Part shown: positions 21,811 through 32,689 of the stretch, one piece after another
Numbering within the stretch: the first letter of the stretch is position 1
Layout of the letters: each line of letters opens with the position of its first letter
Assembly: GCA_973895155.1 (NCBI GenBank)
Contig: OZ316892.1
Location: forward strand, 1,550,001 to 1,614,000
DNA length: 64,000 bases
Direction of reading: 5' to 3'
DNA from: Marsupella aquatica
Lineage: Eukaryota; Marchantiophyta
Position numbers and translations under genes: made by a program
The notes under the pieces: generated by a model
What the model saw: only the letters and a program-made list of their open reading frames with translations
Told to the model about the DNA's origin: nothing
The model's database searches: none

Positions 21811-23085
21811 GACTCCATTCGTTAATCCCATATATGGTTGGATCACTCCAGTGTTCAGACTGGCCAGAATCCATGGCCAGCGCGGGTGAAAACTCAGGCC
21901 CTTCACTCGACTACTCTTTGTCGATCTCGAACTCCGTCAGGAATAATGTTCTTCGATCGCTTACCCCGTCCACCCCGACACTACAGGGTTTGTTCCACAA
22001 GACTCCTCGCTCTGATCAGTCCAGCTCCACTCGATCGTTCTCTCCTTTCCCGTCCTCCCACACAACTCTTCGCCCGCTCACCAGCTTCCCAGATCCACCC
22101 GTCAGAGCTCAGTTACAAATCGGTCGGGTAAATTTATCGATCGAAATTTCAGAAGCTAAAGCGAAGAGCAGATCTGCAAGTCCTCCACTCCTCCGCTACC
22201 CGTCCTTGGCGTCGTCCTCTGAGCACGAGACTTCTGCTGGGTTGCAGTGTCACGCCTAGCTCTGATCTCAACCTCGACCGTCTTGTTTCCGTTACGGAGG
22301 ATGACGGAGCATTATTGCCATCAACAAAGATCAGAGCACAAACCACTAGTAGCTCTCGCACCCTCCCCCAAGAAAGCAGAAGTTGAATCCGTCGAATCAG
22401 CGCCTTGGTCAGCCATTAAATGGATTTGAATGGCAGCACCCCACAGCAAAGAACGATCAAAGATCACGGAGCATCAACATTAATGCCATGCATCGGCAAT
22501 ATGACATGCAAACTGAGCGACACAGAAATCCGCACAGAAATGAATGAAGAATCCGTGCATCAAAGCGAAGGGAGAAGCACATCATATAGCACCCCGAAGG
22601 CAAAAGCTGGGAAACACAGAAACTACTTGGCACGACAAGTTTGCCAGCGGTGGAAAAAGGGCGCTGCTTAATTGAAATGCGGTCGAGCTTTGAGCTAACT
22701 GAAAGTGTCAGGTACAAGAAGGAAAGATGTGACGCTGAAACATCACAGTCCGTCCCGCCTAACTGAAAACAACTACCCAGCTAAGCTTATCCATAGCTAG
22801 TCCGTAGCTGGGAGCCAGAAGGTGGAAGAAACAGGAAGAACTGATATATTCCTGAAAGGCAACAATCAGGGCAAAATTAAAGCAGAAGCTTCCACGCCCT
22901 CCCATTCATGCCTCAATGTGCATTTCAACGTACAAATACTGTATACTATACATTATTTGAATTTTGTTTCAATGGTCTCTTTAGAAAAAGAGAAGTTGTA
23001 TAAGTTCAGTTTTGCAGTACATATATATTTTTGACAAAAGTATCTTAGGGGCTCTTTTGGGGCCCCCATCACATAGCTGAACATA
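21811..23085. repeat. Duplicate of 29358-30480
   Basis: Matches 29358-30480 in the same orientation, with small gaps. Landmarks are CATTCGTTAATCCCATA, GGATCACTCCAGTG, CCATGGCCAGCGCGGGTGAAA and GGATTTGAATGGCAGCACCCC. On the minus strand both copies hold an ATG followed by GATTC(C/T)GGCCAGTCTG (Met-Asp-Ser-Gly-Gln-Ser). In this copy a 4-bp insertion then shifts the frame, so it looks like a decayed gene start plus its upstream region. Plus-strand open stretches here are by-products. Confidence 0.7.
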
Positions 23086-23089
23086 GTTC

Positions 23090-24700
23090 AGCCAATAATA
23101 TGTCCTGACTTGTTTGAAAGCAGGAAACAAGTAAGGCATAACGTACGTGCTTTGAATTAATTGATAAGCAATTTTTTTGACATTGTAATCAACGCAATTG
23201 GCAGTCCTGGGAAATGACCTATCGTCATATATACGGCCTTGCTCGATTGTGCATGACCACCCCTTTTCAGGTCTAGATATTCTTCTAAAAGTATATTTAA
23301 ATTATGCTCGAAAGTTTCTTATGAACCCAGGCGGAGGCTTCCCTGGTGAATATTAGAAGAGGAGCACTGTCTTCCAAAGTTTAGGTGATAATGCTTTCAA
23401 GATTTCGCTCTCATCTTTGCAGGTCAAAATGTCCCCTTACGCTCCGGGCCAGGGACCGACTCTTCCTGGAAATGCTACATACCTTTTGCAGGTCAATTCC
23501 TTCTTAATGTTGGTCCGCAATCTTTATGTATTATTGAATGTTAATTATAGACAGGTCATCTCGCCCATGTTACTTTAATCAATAATCTTGTAATGACAGA
23601 ACATGTCAGAAGCGGGAGTGGACGGGGCTTTCATATTAATCCAGCCCATATATTGATCATAAGTTTGACCACCGAAGGGTATCCAGGTGAGCCCAATAGA
23701 AACACTATGCCCAGTCTTTCTACATGATTGAATGCAGCTGTTTCAAGATTTCTAAACTTGCTCTCCGTTACATTTGAATATCTTAAAGGTGAGAAACTGT
23801 ACATAGATGCGACTAAAATTAAGATTACTAATTAAAGATTTCATGAATTTTATGAAAGATCTTTAGCACCATTCCGACTCTAAAAGTGTGCTGCAGAAAC
23901 ATGACCGTGGAAATTAAGTTTATTGGCTGCTGCCTGGCCGGTCCAACAGATGGTGGAGGTGGGTTGAGAGAGTTGGAGCACTGGATTAATTAAGAAGGTT
24001 TGTATTTTGTGCACTCCAGCAGTTTCAATCACTATACAGAAACTTTTGGGTTTTTGTGTTACCATTTGCAGCTGATTAAATAATCAATTACAGTCAATTT
24101 GAGGATTGAGGCTAGTTATGAGCATCTTCTACAACCAAGATCAAAGCTACGTTTGCACTCCATACAACATGTCTCAGCTTATCATGACTGTTGTTTAGAA
24201 TAGGATGCCGTGGTAGAATACCGCCATAGTTAACATTTTCCAACCTTGTGGCTAAATTTTAATGAAAGCAAGGGACTGGAACGTACGCATAATTGCAAGT
24301 GTCGCAGACAAGCCACTATATATATGCCTCTAAATGGTCATTGTAACATTTAGTCTCGTCAGAGACATCATAGTAGCATTCCACCTTTAAACTCTTCCCC
24401 TGTTGGTAAAGGCCGTAACAAGCTTCGTTAAGGCACCCCTGGGATTTAAATTCATGCGTCTCAAATTATGTTTCCTCGTAAGAAAATCACCGTATTGTGT
24501 TTCTATTTTTTTCTCGGGGACAACTCGGGGACTTCAGAATACATAGAATAAGAGTTCAATTGCGGAGCCTTTCCCTGTGGACTCTCACCCGTAAGCTAGA
24601 AATCACAAAACGAAACAGGACCTTGTCCCAATCTTTTAGCATCATGATCCTTTATCGCTCTCGACCAAAGGCGGTCTCGACAATAACCAAAATCCAACAT
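23090..24700 (+). pseudogene. Decayed duplicate of the amidohydrolase gene (exons 2-4 and 3' flank only)
   Basis: Colinear with the intact gene at 44155-47955 and its flanks. Recognisable are exon 2 (PYAPGQGPTLPGNATYLLQ, about 23425-23492), exon 3 (NMSEAGVDGA, about 23600-23687, with 4-6 bp insertions) and exon 4 (about 23888-23993, with frameshifts around GCCLAGPTDGGGG). The ATG-bearing exon is deleted between a shared GCAGGAAACA and a GCATAACG. Exons 5 to 10 are missing; the match resumes in the 3' flank near ATTGAGGCTA (24107) and CATACAACATGTCTCAGCT (24162-24180). It is a non-processed, internally deleted pseudogene. Confidence 0.88.
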
Positions 24701-25100
24701 TCTCTCCACGCCGTCCTTAACAGGCTACGAGCACTTCCCTCTACCGGTCCCGTGCAATGATAAGTGGCGGTCGGAGCCGCTTTGGGATCAACACCAACTA
24801 TCGCCCCGAGATTGCGTAGTAACTATACAGTGACGCGATTTGAGGATAGACGAGTAAGAGTTGTGCGCCCTTCGTTGTCACCCTCTTGCTAACAGACAAG
24901 AACTTCAGTTCGTTTTATGTGCTTACTTCAGTGCAAGATTGAAATCATCTTCATCATTCAAGTATCGTTACAGCATGAAATGTCAATTCAACAGGCTGCG
25001 TCAATACATCCCCTTCCACAGCAGGAGACGCGAAACGCACACATAGCAAAGTCTTTATTCATCTATGGCTCAATTTAGTATTTTGAGAGCAATCGCTACC
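24701..25100. other. Non-coding; includes sequence also present inverted at 16.6-16.8 kb
   Basis: Probably the 3' flank of the FolB exon on the minus strand. No coding sequence recognised. Confidence 0.4.
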
Positions 25101-25340
25101 TCAAGAGATAGATTCAAGCAGCTTCTTCTGGGTGTTGTGTTGCGTCCTGAATTGCGATGATCTTCGAAAGATCTCAACCCAAAGAATGTCAAGCATGTCT
25201 ATCACACTCACATGAGGTTTTTCAACTCGAACACGTCCATCCGAAATTTGGGAGTGCTGCTCCAAAACTGCTTTAGCTATGGAAGTCGCTACATACTCCA
25301 GCACAAAATGTGGAGGACCTTCCACAAGGGCCTTATTTGA
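25101..25340 (-). pseudogene. Dihydroneopterin aldolase (FolB) terminal exon, apparently isolated
   Basis: Encodes the C-terminal part of the small folate-pathway enzyme that turns dihydroneopterin into 6-hydroxymethyl-dihydropterin. The pattern LVEGPPHFVLEYVATSIAKA, then VRVEKPHVSVIDMLDILWVE and IFR matches the FolB signature (VEGPxxNLLExxAxxIA ... VRVxKPxVxxxxxLDYxGVEIxR). The catalytic lysine region KPH is kept. A clean acceptor (TTGCAG before TCAAATAAGG) starts the exon, and it ends in TGA at 25103-25101. I found no upstream FolB exons; chaperonin fragments lie there instead. I therefore think it a captured or duplicated fragment. A short functional gene with distant exons is not excluded. 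Confidence 0.62.
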
Positions 25341-25597
25341 CTGCAATTCCCAACAAATAATAAAGTGAGGCCCTTCGTGAACACATCCATTCCTAGATAC
25401 CAACGTCAACATCATCGGGCTACGACCGGACAAAGGGAGAATAAACAAAATTATTGAGGACACGAAGATGAGTATATCGAACACTTTCCGTTCGACCAGG
25501 TTGCTTTATAAATTGCCTACTACGACTATTTTTGTGGTTCAAATTATCCTCTCTGTTTCGTTCACTCTCCAGACCACCAACTGGAACTGGGAACAGT

Positions 25598-26055
25598 AGG
25601 TCGATATTGAGCTGAATCTTCTCAAGCTTCAGACCCAAATCCTCACTGATCAACTGCATCCAATATGTGAGCAAAATCCAAGCTTAGAGGTGGCAAATCC
25701 ATGCAGGCACCGAAGTTAGCTAAAGTGGACATATCTGACCACCAGTAAGGATGGCAAGATCTTGCATGTTTGCCTTTCTGTTTTCTCCAAATCCCGGAGC
25801 CTTAATGGCAGCCACCCGTAGCAAGAACACATGATCATGGTCAGCAAAGACTTATATAATACTCGGGCAGAATATGAGAACCATGTAAGGAAAAGAATGG
25901 CATAGACGCCCTCCCGATAGTGTCAGGACACGTCGACCACTAAATATGTCAGTGCAATAAAAGCAGCAGCCTTACTTTGACACCAGCTCGCAACTTGTTC
26001 ACGATGAGAGTTGCCAGGGCTTCATTTTCAACAAATTTAGCCACGATTAAAAGGG
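25598..26055 (-). pseudogene. Chaperonin 60 (mitochondrial HSP60-type) exon fragments
   Basis: Three pieces of the CPN60 apical and intermediate region lie in order on the minus strand, separated by intron-like sequence. They are [20 protein letters not shown] (about 26040-25976), [26 protein letters not shown] (about 25815-25735) and ISEDLGLKLEKI (about 25655-25610). The GENRKAN...DLAILTGGQ wording is mitochondrial rather than plastid type. The remaining roughly 90 percent of the protein is absent, so this is a genomic (unprocessed) fragment. It abuts the FolB exon and a 1.2-kb block that is duplicated at 30.5-31.7 kb. Confidence 0.8.
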
Positions 26056-27240
26056 AACGTTGGTCCTGGACCATATTTAACTAATGAATAGATCTTGAAG
26101 CTTCCAACCTGAGGTCCGTTTTAAATACCCAAAAAAAATACCCAAAAAAAAGGACTGCTACCCGGAGAGAGCGGAAACTTCGGAACTCGGCAAATAATTA
26201 CTCATATCATCTGGGAGCAATTTGTTCGTAACGGAGTGTGCGGAGTGCACTTAGAAAGTTCGAGTAATCTCGAAATAACTGAGAACTCATTCATCTACGC
26301 AAACGTGTGTTTCTATCACTACGACGAAGCCAGAGGGTCTTGCTTAGGAGCTTCAAAACCATCTCTCAATGTTTTACGTTCATTCTTCTCGGTCCTCTGG
26401 TCTGAGCCCTGAACTTATTCGATAGTCACCTCTACTACAGATAGGGCCCTAGTACGCTAGCTATAAGCTTGAAACCACACTCACTTGTTGACGAGCACTT
26501 CTCCTGCAAGGTGAAGAGGGCGATGGAGGAGTCGGCAAACGAAGTTGGAGAATCGGATATCCTGGCTACATAATGTCTTTTCTATAGGTCTTTGAGATTC
26601 AATCGAATTGTCCATGCAAGCTACGCAATGTACAAGTCTACCAAAGAACTCTGGGACAGCAGCATGGTAAGATCCATTTCAGCACGACCCACAGACACAA
26701 CTAGCCATCCACAGATTGACCCCAATCCTCACGGCCTTCGAGAAAATGAAGTCCTACGTGAATTTTTTGAACCACGTCATTACACTGCAAAGCATCGTCA
26801 TAAACTGATGTCCTCAACGCTGAAACAACTATGTGACAGGTGATCGTCCACCGTAAACTTGGAATTCAAAGGTAATGGTCCCTTTATGTTCATTATTAAA
26901 CCCCGAGAGTGAAACTTTCCGAACCCCGCACGAACACCGATCATTTCGATGGAATTCATCTTTTCGGTGAGGGCATGCAGAGGATGGAAGAAACGAGAAA
27001 GAAGCTGAGCATGTTTTCAATGGCCCAACTTGGCAGATAAAGCAAAATCACCTCCGACATCGGCAACGTCAAAATACTACGAACACTTGCGGGCTGCGAA
27101 AAGTGGCGTCACCACACCAAATCCATCTAATTCGACTAGGAGCCATGTAATTAAATCTCCTGACATGAAAATTATCGGGCATCTCCCATTTATCGATCCC
27201 GGAACCACTAAGAAAGTAAGATCGGAGTCGTGAGACCTCA
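26040..27240. repeat. 1.2-kb block duplicated at 30497-31720
   Basis: Near identical, in the same orientation, to 30497-31720. It starts at AGCCACGATTAAAAGGGAAC, the edge of the CPN60 fragment, and includes the phrase TACCCAAAAAAAATACCC. Small indels (one extra A near 27034, a 3-bp loss near 27090) separate the copies. No domain is recognisable. Confidence 0.85.
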
Positions 27241-28260
27241 CGAGAAATAAACCCCCGGAGCTCAGTGCCTCCTCACCCCTTCACATCAGGAAGTCTGTGT
27301 TATTGCTTCTATCACCTAAGTTTATGTTATTACTTCTAGCAGCTAAGTCTGTGTTATTGTTTCTAACAGCCGAAGGTTATTTACCACTACCCTTCCTACA
27401 CTATGGTAGCTACTGCTCATTACATGCCTTGCTTGGTATTCACGAATCGCCCTCCTGTCCCTCTTGCCCTTCTCAGAGCATGCAGGAGTCTTGAAACGTG
27501 AAGATATGGCTGGCGCTTCTTCAACCCCTTTCCTGCGGCTTCCATTTTAGCTCGTCGGACTTTTCAGACCAAGATTCGAGAGTAGCGCAGGGCCGAATTT
27601 CTCCGTTGCCATACCACAGTGAGACTATGGCAGACTGTACCTGCCTCGGTACCACCTGCCTGTGTAGCGCCTGGGGTTCGAACTCCACCGAAGCACCAGG
27701 ATCTGCACCGGGACTTGGCCCACCGGCTCGTCCACGCTGTGGAGAAAGGTGCACCGGAGCTGGGCCGCCTGTGCGTCCACCACCATGCCTGCCGGCGGAG
27801 GCCAAAGCTGCACCGGAGCTCGAATTTTGGTTCGAAGAGACCAAGGAACTAAAATGGAAGCGGCAGGAAAGGGGTTGAAGAAGCGCAAGCCGTATCTTCA
27901 TGTTTCGAGACACCTGCATGCTCTGAGAAGGGCAAGAGTAATGAGAGGGCGGTTCATGCATACCAAGCAAGGTATAGCCATATATATGCTCCACCATGTA
28001 GCTATCACCGTATATATGCTCCACCATGCTCATAAGGTACACACGCCAAGGTGCGGGCCATTATCGGTTTATATGGTACCGGCAAGTTTGCATGTGGTAC
28101 AGGTCCGGGTGATACCGGCATGTGTGCCTACTGGGCTTGGGCAAGTAAAGCATCGGGGGCTTGCTGCTGAATTGTTTGGATTCGCCCCTCGCAACCCTCG
28201 TCCGGGTACTAATTCAGTTATTGAATGTTCAGTGCCCCTGCACAAAATCAGGTAATAAAC
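27241..28260. repeat. NF-YA fragments in head-to-head inverted arrangement
   Basis: On the minus strand at about 27575-27430 and on the plus strand at about 27820-27975 lie two NF-YA cores (both reading KKR(Q/K)[18 protein letters not shown]). They flank a stretch that in minus sense holds the proline/valine-rich 20-residue repeat of the protein at 31841-32524 (APVQLWPPPAGMVVDA). Both are broken: the minus copy has a stop and the plus copy lacks the upstream helix. Sequence at 28040-28260 is open on the plus strand, but I do not recognise it. Confidence 0.72.
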
Positions 28261-28744
28261 AGTGTCACCGTTCTAGTTAGTCTGCCAATTTCAATTTCTC
28301 GTGCTGTTGCAGGTCGACGTTTGGCTGGGAGTGTCGGCAAACGACTTGAGGCCTGGAACATAGGTCGGCCGCGATGTTGACTGCCTTTGTCTGGTATGCA
28401 TTGAGTTACAATGTAGGAGTCTGAGCTAGAATTTAAAAAAAGACCTCTATAATCCATAGCAGACTAGATTTTAGCAACACTAACAAACGGAACAAGCCCG
28501 AGTTCGCAATCTGTTCAAATTTCAAATTGATATGGAAAAGATATGTACAAGAATTATGTTAGTTACAATGACGAACGAGGTCACAAGACTAGTCTGCCGA
28601 GCCACGATGAGCCACAAGATAAAATGTTCATCCACTTGTAAACTAGCCGAGGTCGATCACTCGAATCAGACCACCTCCCAGTCGAGCTCTCGTCAATGAT
28701 CGAGAGCCATCGCAAACGAGTCCCGCATATACCAACAGCACTCA
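28261..28744. other. Intergenic, no gene recognised
   Basis: No supportable feature. Confidence 0.4.
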
Positions 28745-29190
28745 ACTAATAGCCAGGATCGATGAAGAGAGGCCTCTCGATTACTCAAGAAAAGACACAG
28801 TGGAAAGCGCGGGGGAAAATTTGACGGATTAGAGAAAAGAGTGTAGCGTAATCCACTTCAATAACTTTCCCCGATTCCGGGCTCTTCCATAATTGCTGTG
28901 CACGTGAAGGATCAGTCGCTAGAAAACTGCTCTGATTCAGACTATTGCAAAAGCTAGGAACGATTCTTAGTGTCAAGTAATGAAGACGCGATGGGAATTG
29001 TCATTTGAAACCGCTGCTGGTTGCATGGAGTAGAAGTTGCCCAATCTCCATGCCTGACTATTCCGAGGAATGAAACCTGTTCTCCAGCCTTAAATCTCCT
29101 TGGAAACAAAAGCTGAATTAAGAACGGTGGAAGAAACCAAGGACAGTCCAAGAGCAATGTGCACGGCTGTTCTGCGAATAAGATCTAAAG
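28745..29190 (-). pseudogene. Decayed duplicate of the ABCB upstream region and start codon
   Basis: Counterpart of 855-1335. The ATG GCT of the transporter is kept, but the frame closes within a few codons, and no ABCB coding sequence follows. A conserved open stretch upstream (VDYATLFSLIRQI here, VDYVTLFPLIRQI at 686-997) may just reflect shared DNA. Confidence 0.6.
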
Positions 29191-29193
29191 AAG

Positions 29194-29412
29194 CTAGTAC
29201 CCTAGACGAACCAATAACAATGTGAACCACACGTACACAGTACAGAGAAATAGACAGACAAACACACCTCCTACGACGAAAAGGGGCTGCGACTTGCGAG
29301 AATGCACTCCACTGGCGGGCCGGTCTTGCTCATCGAACCAGTGGATCTGCAGCGTTCCATTCGTTAATCCCATAATTGGATCACTCCAGTGTGCAGACTG
29401 GCCGGAATCCAT
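29194..29412 (-). CDS. Possible first exon of a membrane protein (ABCC-like N terminus?)
   Basis: 72 codons begin [15 protein letters not shown], continue through a short polar stretch and enter a hydrophobic segment ([20 protein letters not shown], then TLLLVRLGY). One base out of frame, a second hydrophobic stretch (HIALGLSLVSSTVLNSAF) follows. The order 'polar start, membrane span, basic linker, LSLVSS-VLN span' resembles the TMD0 region of plant ABCC transporters, but the match is weak. The start codon and its upstream region are duplicated at 21811-22800. I consider it a gene fragment with a frameshift; the family is uncertain. Confidence 0.3.
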   Translation of the reverse strand: MDSGQSAHWSDPIMGLTNGTLQIHWFDEQDRPASGVHSRKSQPLFVVGGVFVCLFLCTVYVWFTLLLVRLGY

Positions 29413-30480
29413 GGCCAGCGCGGGTGAAAACTCAGGCCCTTCACTCGATTACTCTTCTTCGATCTCGAACTCCTTCAGCACTGTTCTTCGATCTCGAACC
29501 ACGTCCAACCCGACACTACAGGGTTTGTTACACAAGACTCCTCACTCTGATCAGTCCAGCTCGATGCGTTCTCTCCAATCCCGTCCTCCCACAGAACTTT
29601 TCGTCCGTTCTCCAGCTTCCCAGATGCTCCCGTCGTCGGCAAATTATCATAGCTCAATCGAATCGGCCAGGTAAATCGATCAAAATTTCAGAAGCGAAAG
29701 AGAAGAGCTGATCTGAAACTCCTCCACTCCTCCGCTACCCGTCCTTGGCGTCGTCCTCTGAGCACAAGACTCGATTCAGGACTGTCTGCTGGGTTGCAGT
29801 GGCGCGCCTAGCTCCGGCCGATCTGATCTAAACCTCGACCGTCTTGTTTCCATCACGGAGGATAACGGAGCATTGTTGCCATCGATCGACAAAGATCAGA
29901 GCAGACATAATTAGTAGCTCTAGCTCGCGCCATCACCCAAGAAAGCAAAAGTGTAATCCGTCGAATCAACGCCGTGGTCAGTTATTGAATGGATTTGAAT
30001 GGCAGCACCCCACAGCAAAGAACGATCAAAGATCACGGAGCATCAATGCCATGCATCGACAATATGACATGCAAAGTGAGTGACACAGAAATGAATGTAG
30101 AATCCCTGCATCAAAGCGAAGGGGGAACCACATCATATAGGACCCGAAGTGACACGTAATGAATGAAGAATCCCTGCATCAAAGCGAAGGGGAACCACAT
30201 CATATAGGACCCCGAAGGCCAAACCCGGGAAACACAGAAACACTAATTGGCACGACAAGTTTGCCAGCCGTGGAAAAGGCGCTGCTAAACAAACGGTCCA
30301 GCTTTGAACCAACCAAAAATGTCGGGAACAAAAAGGAAAGATGTAACGCTGTGACGCTGAAACATCAGAGACAGTCCCGCCTAACTGAAAACGACTACCC
30401 AGCTAAGCCAATCCATAACTAGGCCGTAGCTAGGAGCCAGCAGGTGTGAGAAACAGGAAGAATTGATTCCTGACAGACAG
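29358..30480. repeat. Duplicate of 21811-22830
   Basis: See 21811-23085. Inside, about 75 bp around 30090-30165 is repeated in tandem (GAATCCCTGCATCAAAGCGAA appears twice, about 70 bp apart). Confidence 0.75.
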
Positions 30481-30496
30481 CAATCGGAGCAAAAAG

Positions 30497-31720
30497 CCAC
30501 GATTAAAAGGGAACGTTGGTCCTGGACCATATTTACGTATGAATAGATCTTGAAGCTTCCAACCTGAGGTCCGTTTTAAATACCCAAAAAAAATACCCAA
30601 AAAAAAGGACTGCTACCCGGAGAGAGCGGAAACTTCGGAACTCGGCAAATAATTACTCATATCATCTGGGAGCAATTTGTTCGTAACGGAGTGTGCGGAG
30701 TGCACTTAGAAAGTTCGAGTAATCTCGAAATAACTGAGAACTCATTCATCTACCCAAACGTGTGTCTCTATCACTAAGACGAAGCCAGAGGGTCTTGCTT
30801 AGGAGCTTCAAAACCATCTCTCAATGTTTTACGTTCATTCTTCTCGGTCCTCTGGTCTGAGCCCTCAACTTATTCGATAGTCACCTCTACTACAAATAGG
30901 GCCCTAGTACGCTATAAGCTTGAAACCACACTCACTTGTTGACGAGCACTTAATTCTCCTGCAAGGTGAAGAGGGCGATGGAAGGAGTCGGCAAACGAAG
31001 TTGGAGAATCGGATATCCTGGCTACATAATGTCTTTTCTATAGGTCTTTGATATTCAATCGAATTGTCCAACCTACGCAATGTACAAGTCTACCAAAGAA
31101 TTTTGGGACCTGTAGCAGCATGGTAACTAAGATCCATTTCAGCACGATCCACAGACACAACTAGCCATCCACAGTTTGACCCCAATCCTCACGGCCTTTG
31201 AGAAAATGAAGTCCTACGTGAATTTTTTGAACTACGTCATTACACTGCAAATCATCGTCATAAACTGATGTCCTCAGCGCTGAAACAATGTGACAGGTGA
31301 TCGTCCACCGTAAACTTGGAATTCAAAGGTAATGGTCCCTTTATGTTCATTATTAAACCCCGAGAGTGAAACTTTCCGAACCCCGCAGGAACACCGATCA
31401 TTTCGATGGAATTTATCTTTTCGGTGAGGGCATGCAGAGGATGGAAGAAACGAGAAAGAAGCTGAGCATGTTTTCAATGGCCCAACTTGGCAGTAAAGCA
31501 AAATCACCTCCGACATCGGCAACGTCAAAATACTACGAACACTTGCAGCGGGCTGCGAAAAGTGGCGTCACCACACCAAATCCATCTTATTCGACTAGGA
31601 GCCATGTAATTAAATCTCCTGACATGAAAATTATCGGGCATCTCACATCTATCGATCCCGGAAAAATAGACCAGTGTGGACGATGGAGCCACAGTTAAGT
31701 AAGATCGGACTCGTGAGACC
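30497..31720. repeat. Second copy of the 26040-27240 block
   Basis: Near identical to 26040-27240. It directly follows the 29358-30480 duplicate, so blocks that lie 3-4 kb apart on the left have been brought together here. Confidence 0.85.
31366..31698 (+). CDS. Hypothetical ORF in the duplicated block
   Basis: 110 codons, rich in Ser, Thr, Lys and Pro (SKAKSPPTSATSKYYEHLQ, then TTPNPSYSTRSH). I recognise no family. The other copy (about 26900-27230) has a one-base insertion that breaks the frame, and a 3-bp in-frame loss further on. Weak evidence for coding; it could equally be a chance open frame. Confidence 0.25.
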   Translation: MKLSEPRRNTDHFDGIYLFGEGMQRMEETRKKLSMFSMAQLGSKAKSPPTSATSKYYEHLQRAAKSGVTTPNPSYSTRSHVIKSPDMKIIGHLTSIDPGKIDQCGRWSHS

Positions 31721-31840
31721 TCCCGAGAAATAAAACCCCAGAGCTCAGCGCCTCCTCACCTCCACATAGGTAAGTATGTTATTGTTTCAAGCATCCGCAA
31801 GGTTATTTACTACTACAATTCCTATACTATGATAGCTAAA

Positions 31841-32524
31841 TTACATTGATGCCTTGTTGCTGTTCACGAACCGCCCTCCTATTCCCCGTGCCCTTCTCTG
31901 AGCATGCAAGTGTCTTGACAAGTGAAGATACGGCCGGCGCTTCTTCGACCCCTTTCCTAACAATTCCATTTTTGCTCTTTGGTCTCTTCGGACCAAAATT
32001 CGAGAGTAGCGCAGGGCCGAAACCCACAGGAACTCCGGAGGAATTTCTCCGTTGCCATAGCACAATGGGACTAGAGGCATTCGCGCCTGCAGGGCCCGGC
32101 GCATGACTACGGCAGGCGGTACCTGCCTCGGTACCACCTGCATGTTGGGTGGCTGGGGTTCGAACTGCACCGGAGCTTGGCCCACCGGCGCATCCACCTG
32201 GATGTATTGCGGCTGGGGCCAAATCTGCACCGGGGATTGGCCCACCGGCGCGTCCACCACCATGCATGCCGGCTGGGGAAAAAGTTGCACTGGAGCTTGG
32301 CTCGCCGGCGCGCCAACCACCATGTCTGCCGGCGGAGGCCAAAACTGCACCGGAGCTTGGCGCACGGGTGCGTCCACCAGCATGCCTGCCGGCGGAGGCC
32401 AAAATTGCACCGGTGCGTCCACCAGCATGCCTGCCGGCTGGGGTTGCACGACTGGGGCTAGTGCAACCCGAGCTTTCATAGTGTATTGTCGGTTTCTTTC
32501 GAATTCCGCCTGCAAAAAGTTCAT
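31841..32524 (-). CDS. NF-YA-like protein with a proline/valine-rich 20-residue repeat
   Basis: 227 codons on a single open frame. Residues from about 30 to 140 are five or so tandem repeats of 20 residues (APVQFWPPPAGMLVDAPVxQ; 60 bp per unit in DNA). The C-terminal part is an NF-YA core: RYSRILVRRDQRAKMELLGK, then KKRRPYLHLSRHLHAQRRAR and GIGGRFVNSN. The DNA-reading half (SRHxHAxRRARGxGGRF) is well kept; the NF-YB/YC-binding helix is less so (VSALRY instead of VNAKQY). It could act as a CCAAT-binding subunit or as a competitor of one in the nucleus. It is intronless, while plant NF-YA genes usually have introns. This, and the broken relatives near 27.5 kb, leave its activity open. Confidence 0.6.
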   Translation of the reverse strand: MNFLQAEFERNRQYTMKARVALAPVVQPQPAGMLVDAPVQFWPPPAGMLVDAPVRQAPVQFWPPPADMVVGAPASQAPVQLFPQPACMVVDAPVGQSPVQIWPQPQYIQVDAPVGQAPVQFEPQPPNMQVVPRQVPPAVVMRRALQARMPLVPLCYGNGEIPPEFLWVSALRYSRILVRRDQRAKMELLGKGSKKRRPYLHLSRHLHAQRRARGIGGRFVNSNKASM

Positions 32525-32689
32525 TATGCGAGAGGAGAAAGTGTGTAATCAGAAAGCTATGAAAGTGGACAAACTGTGTATATCAGAAAGTTATGAGCTC
32601 TGTTTAGGTCGAGCGGACAAACTCTGTAATCAAAAAGTTATAGGGTTTAAACACTCAAAGTTTCAAAGTTGAATGATAAAGCAAATCAC

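Noticed and set aside
21834-22259. 141-codon plus-strand frame (conserved in part at 29222-29674)
   Set aside because: The shared wording follows from the DNA duplication; the frame is interrupted differently in the two copies, and the start codon of a minus-strand frame lies in it.
32103-32672. Gly/Thr/Cys-rich 189-codon plus-strand frame
   Set aside because: It is the antisense shadow of the repeat region of the NF-YA-like protein at 31841-32524.
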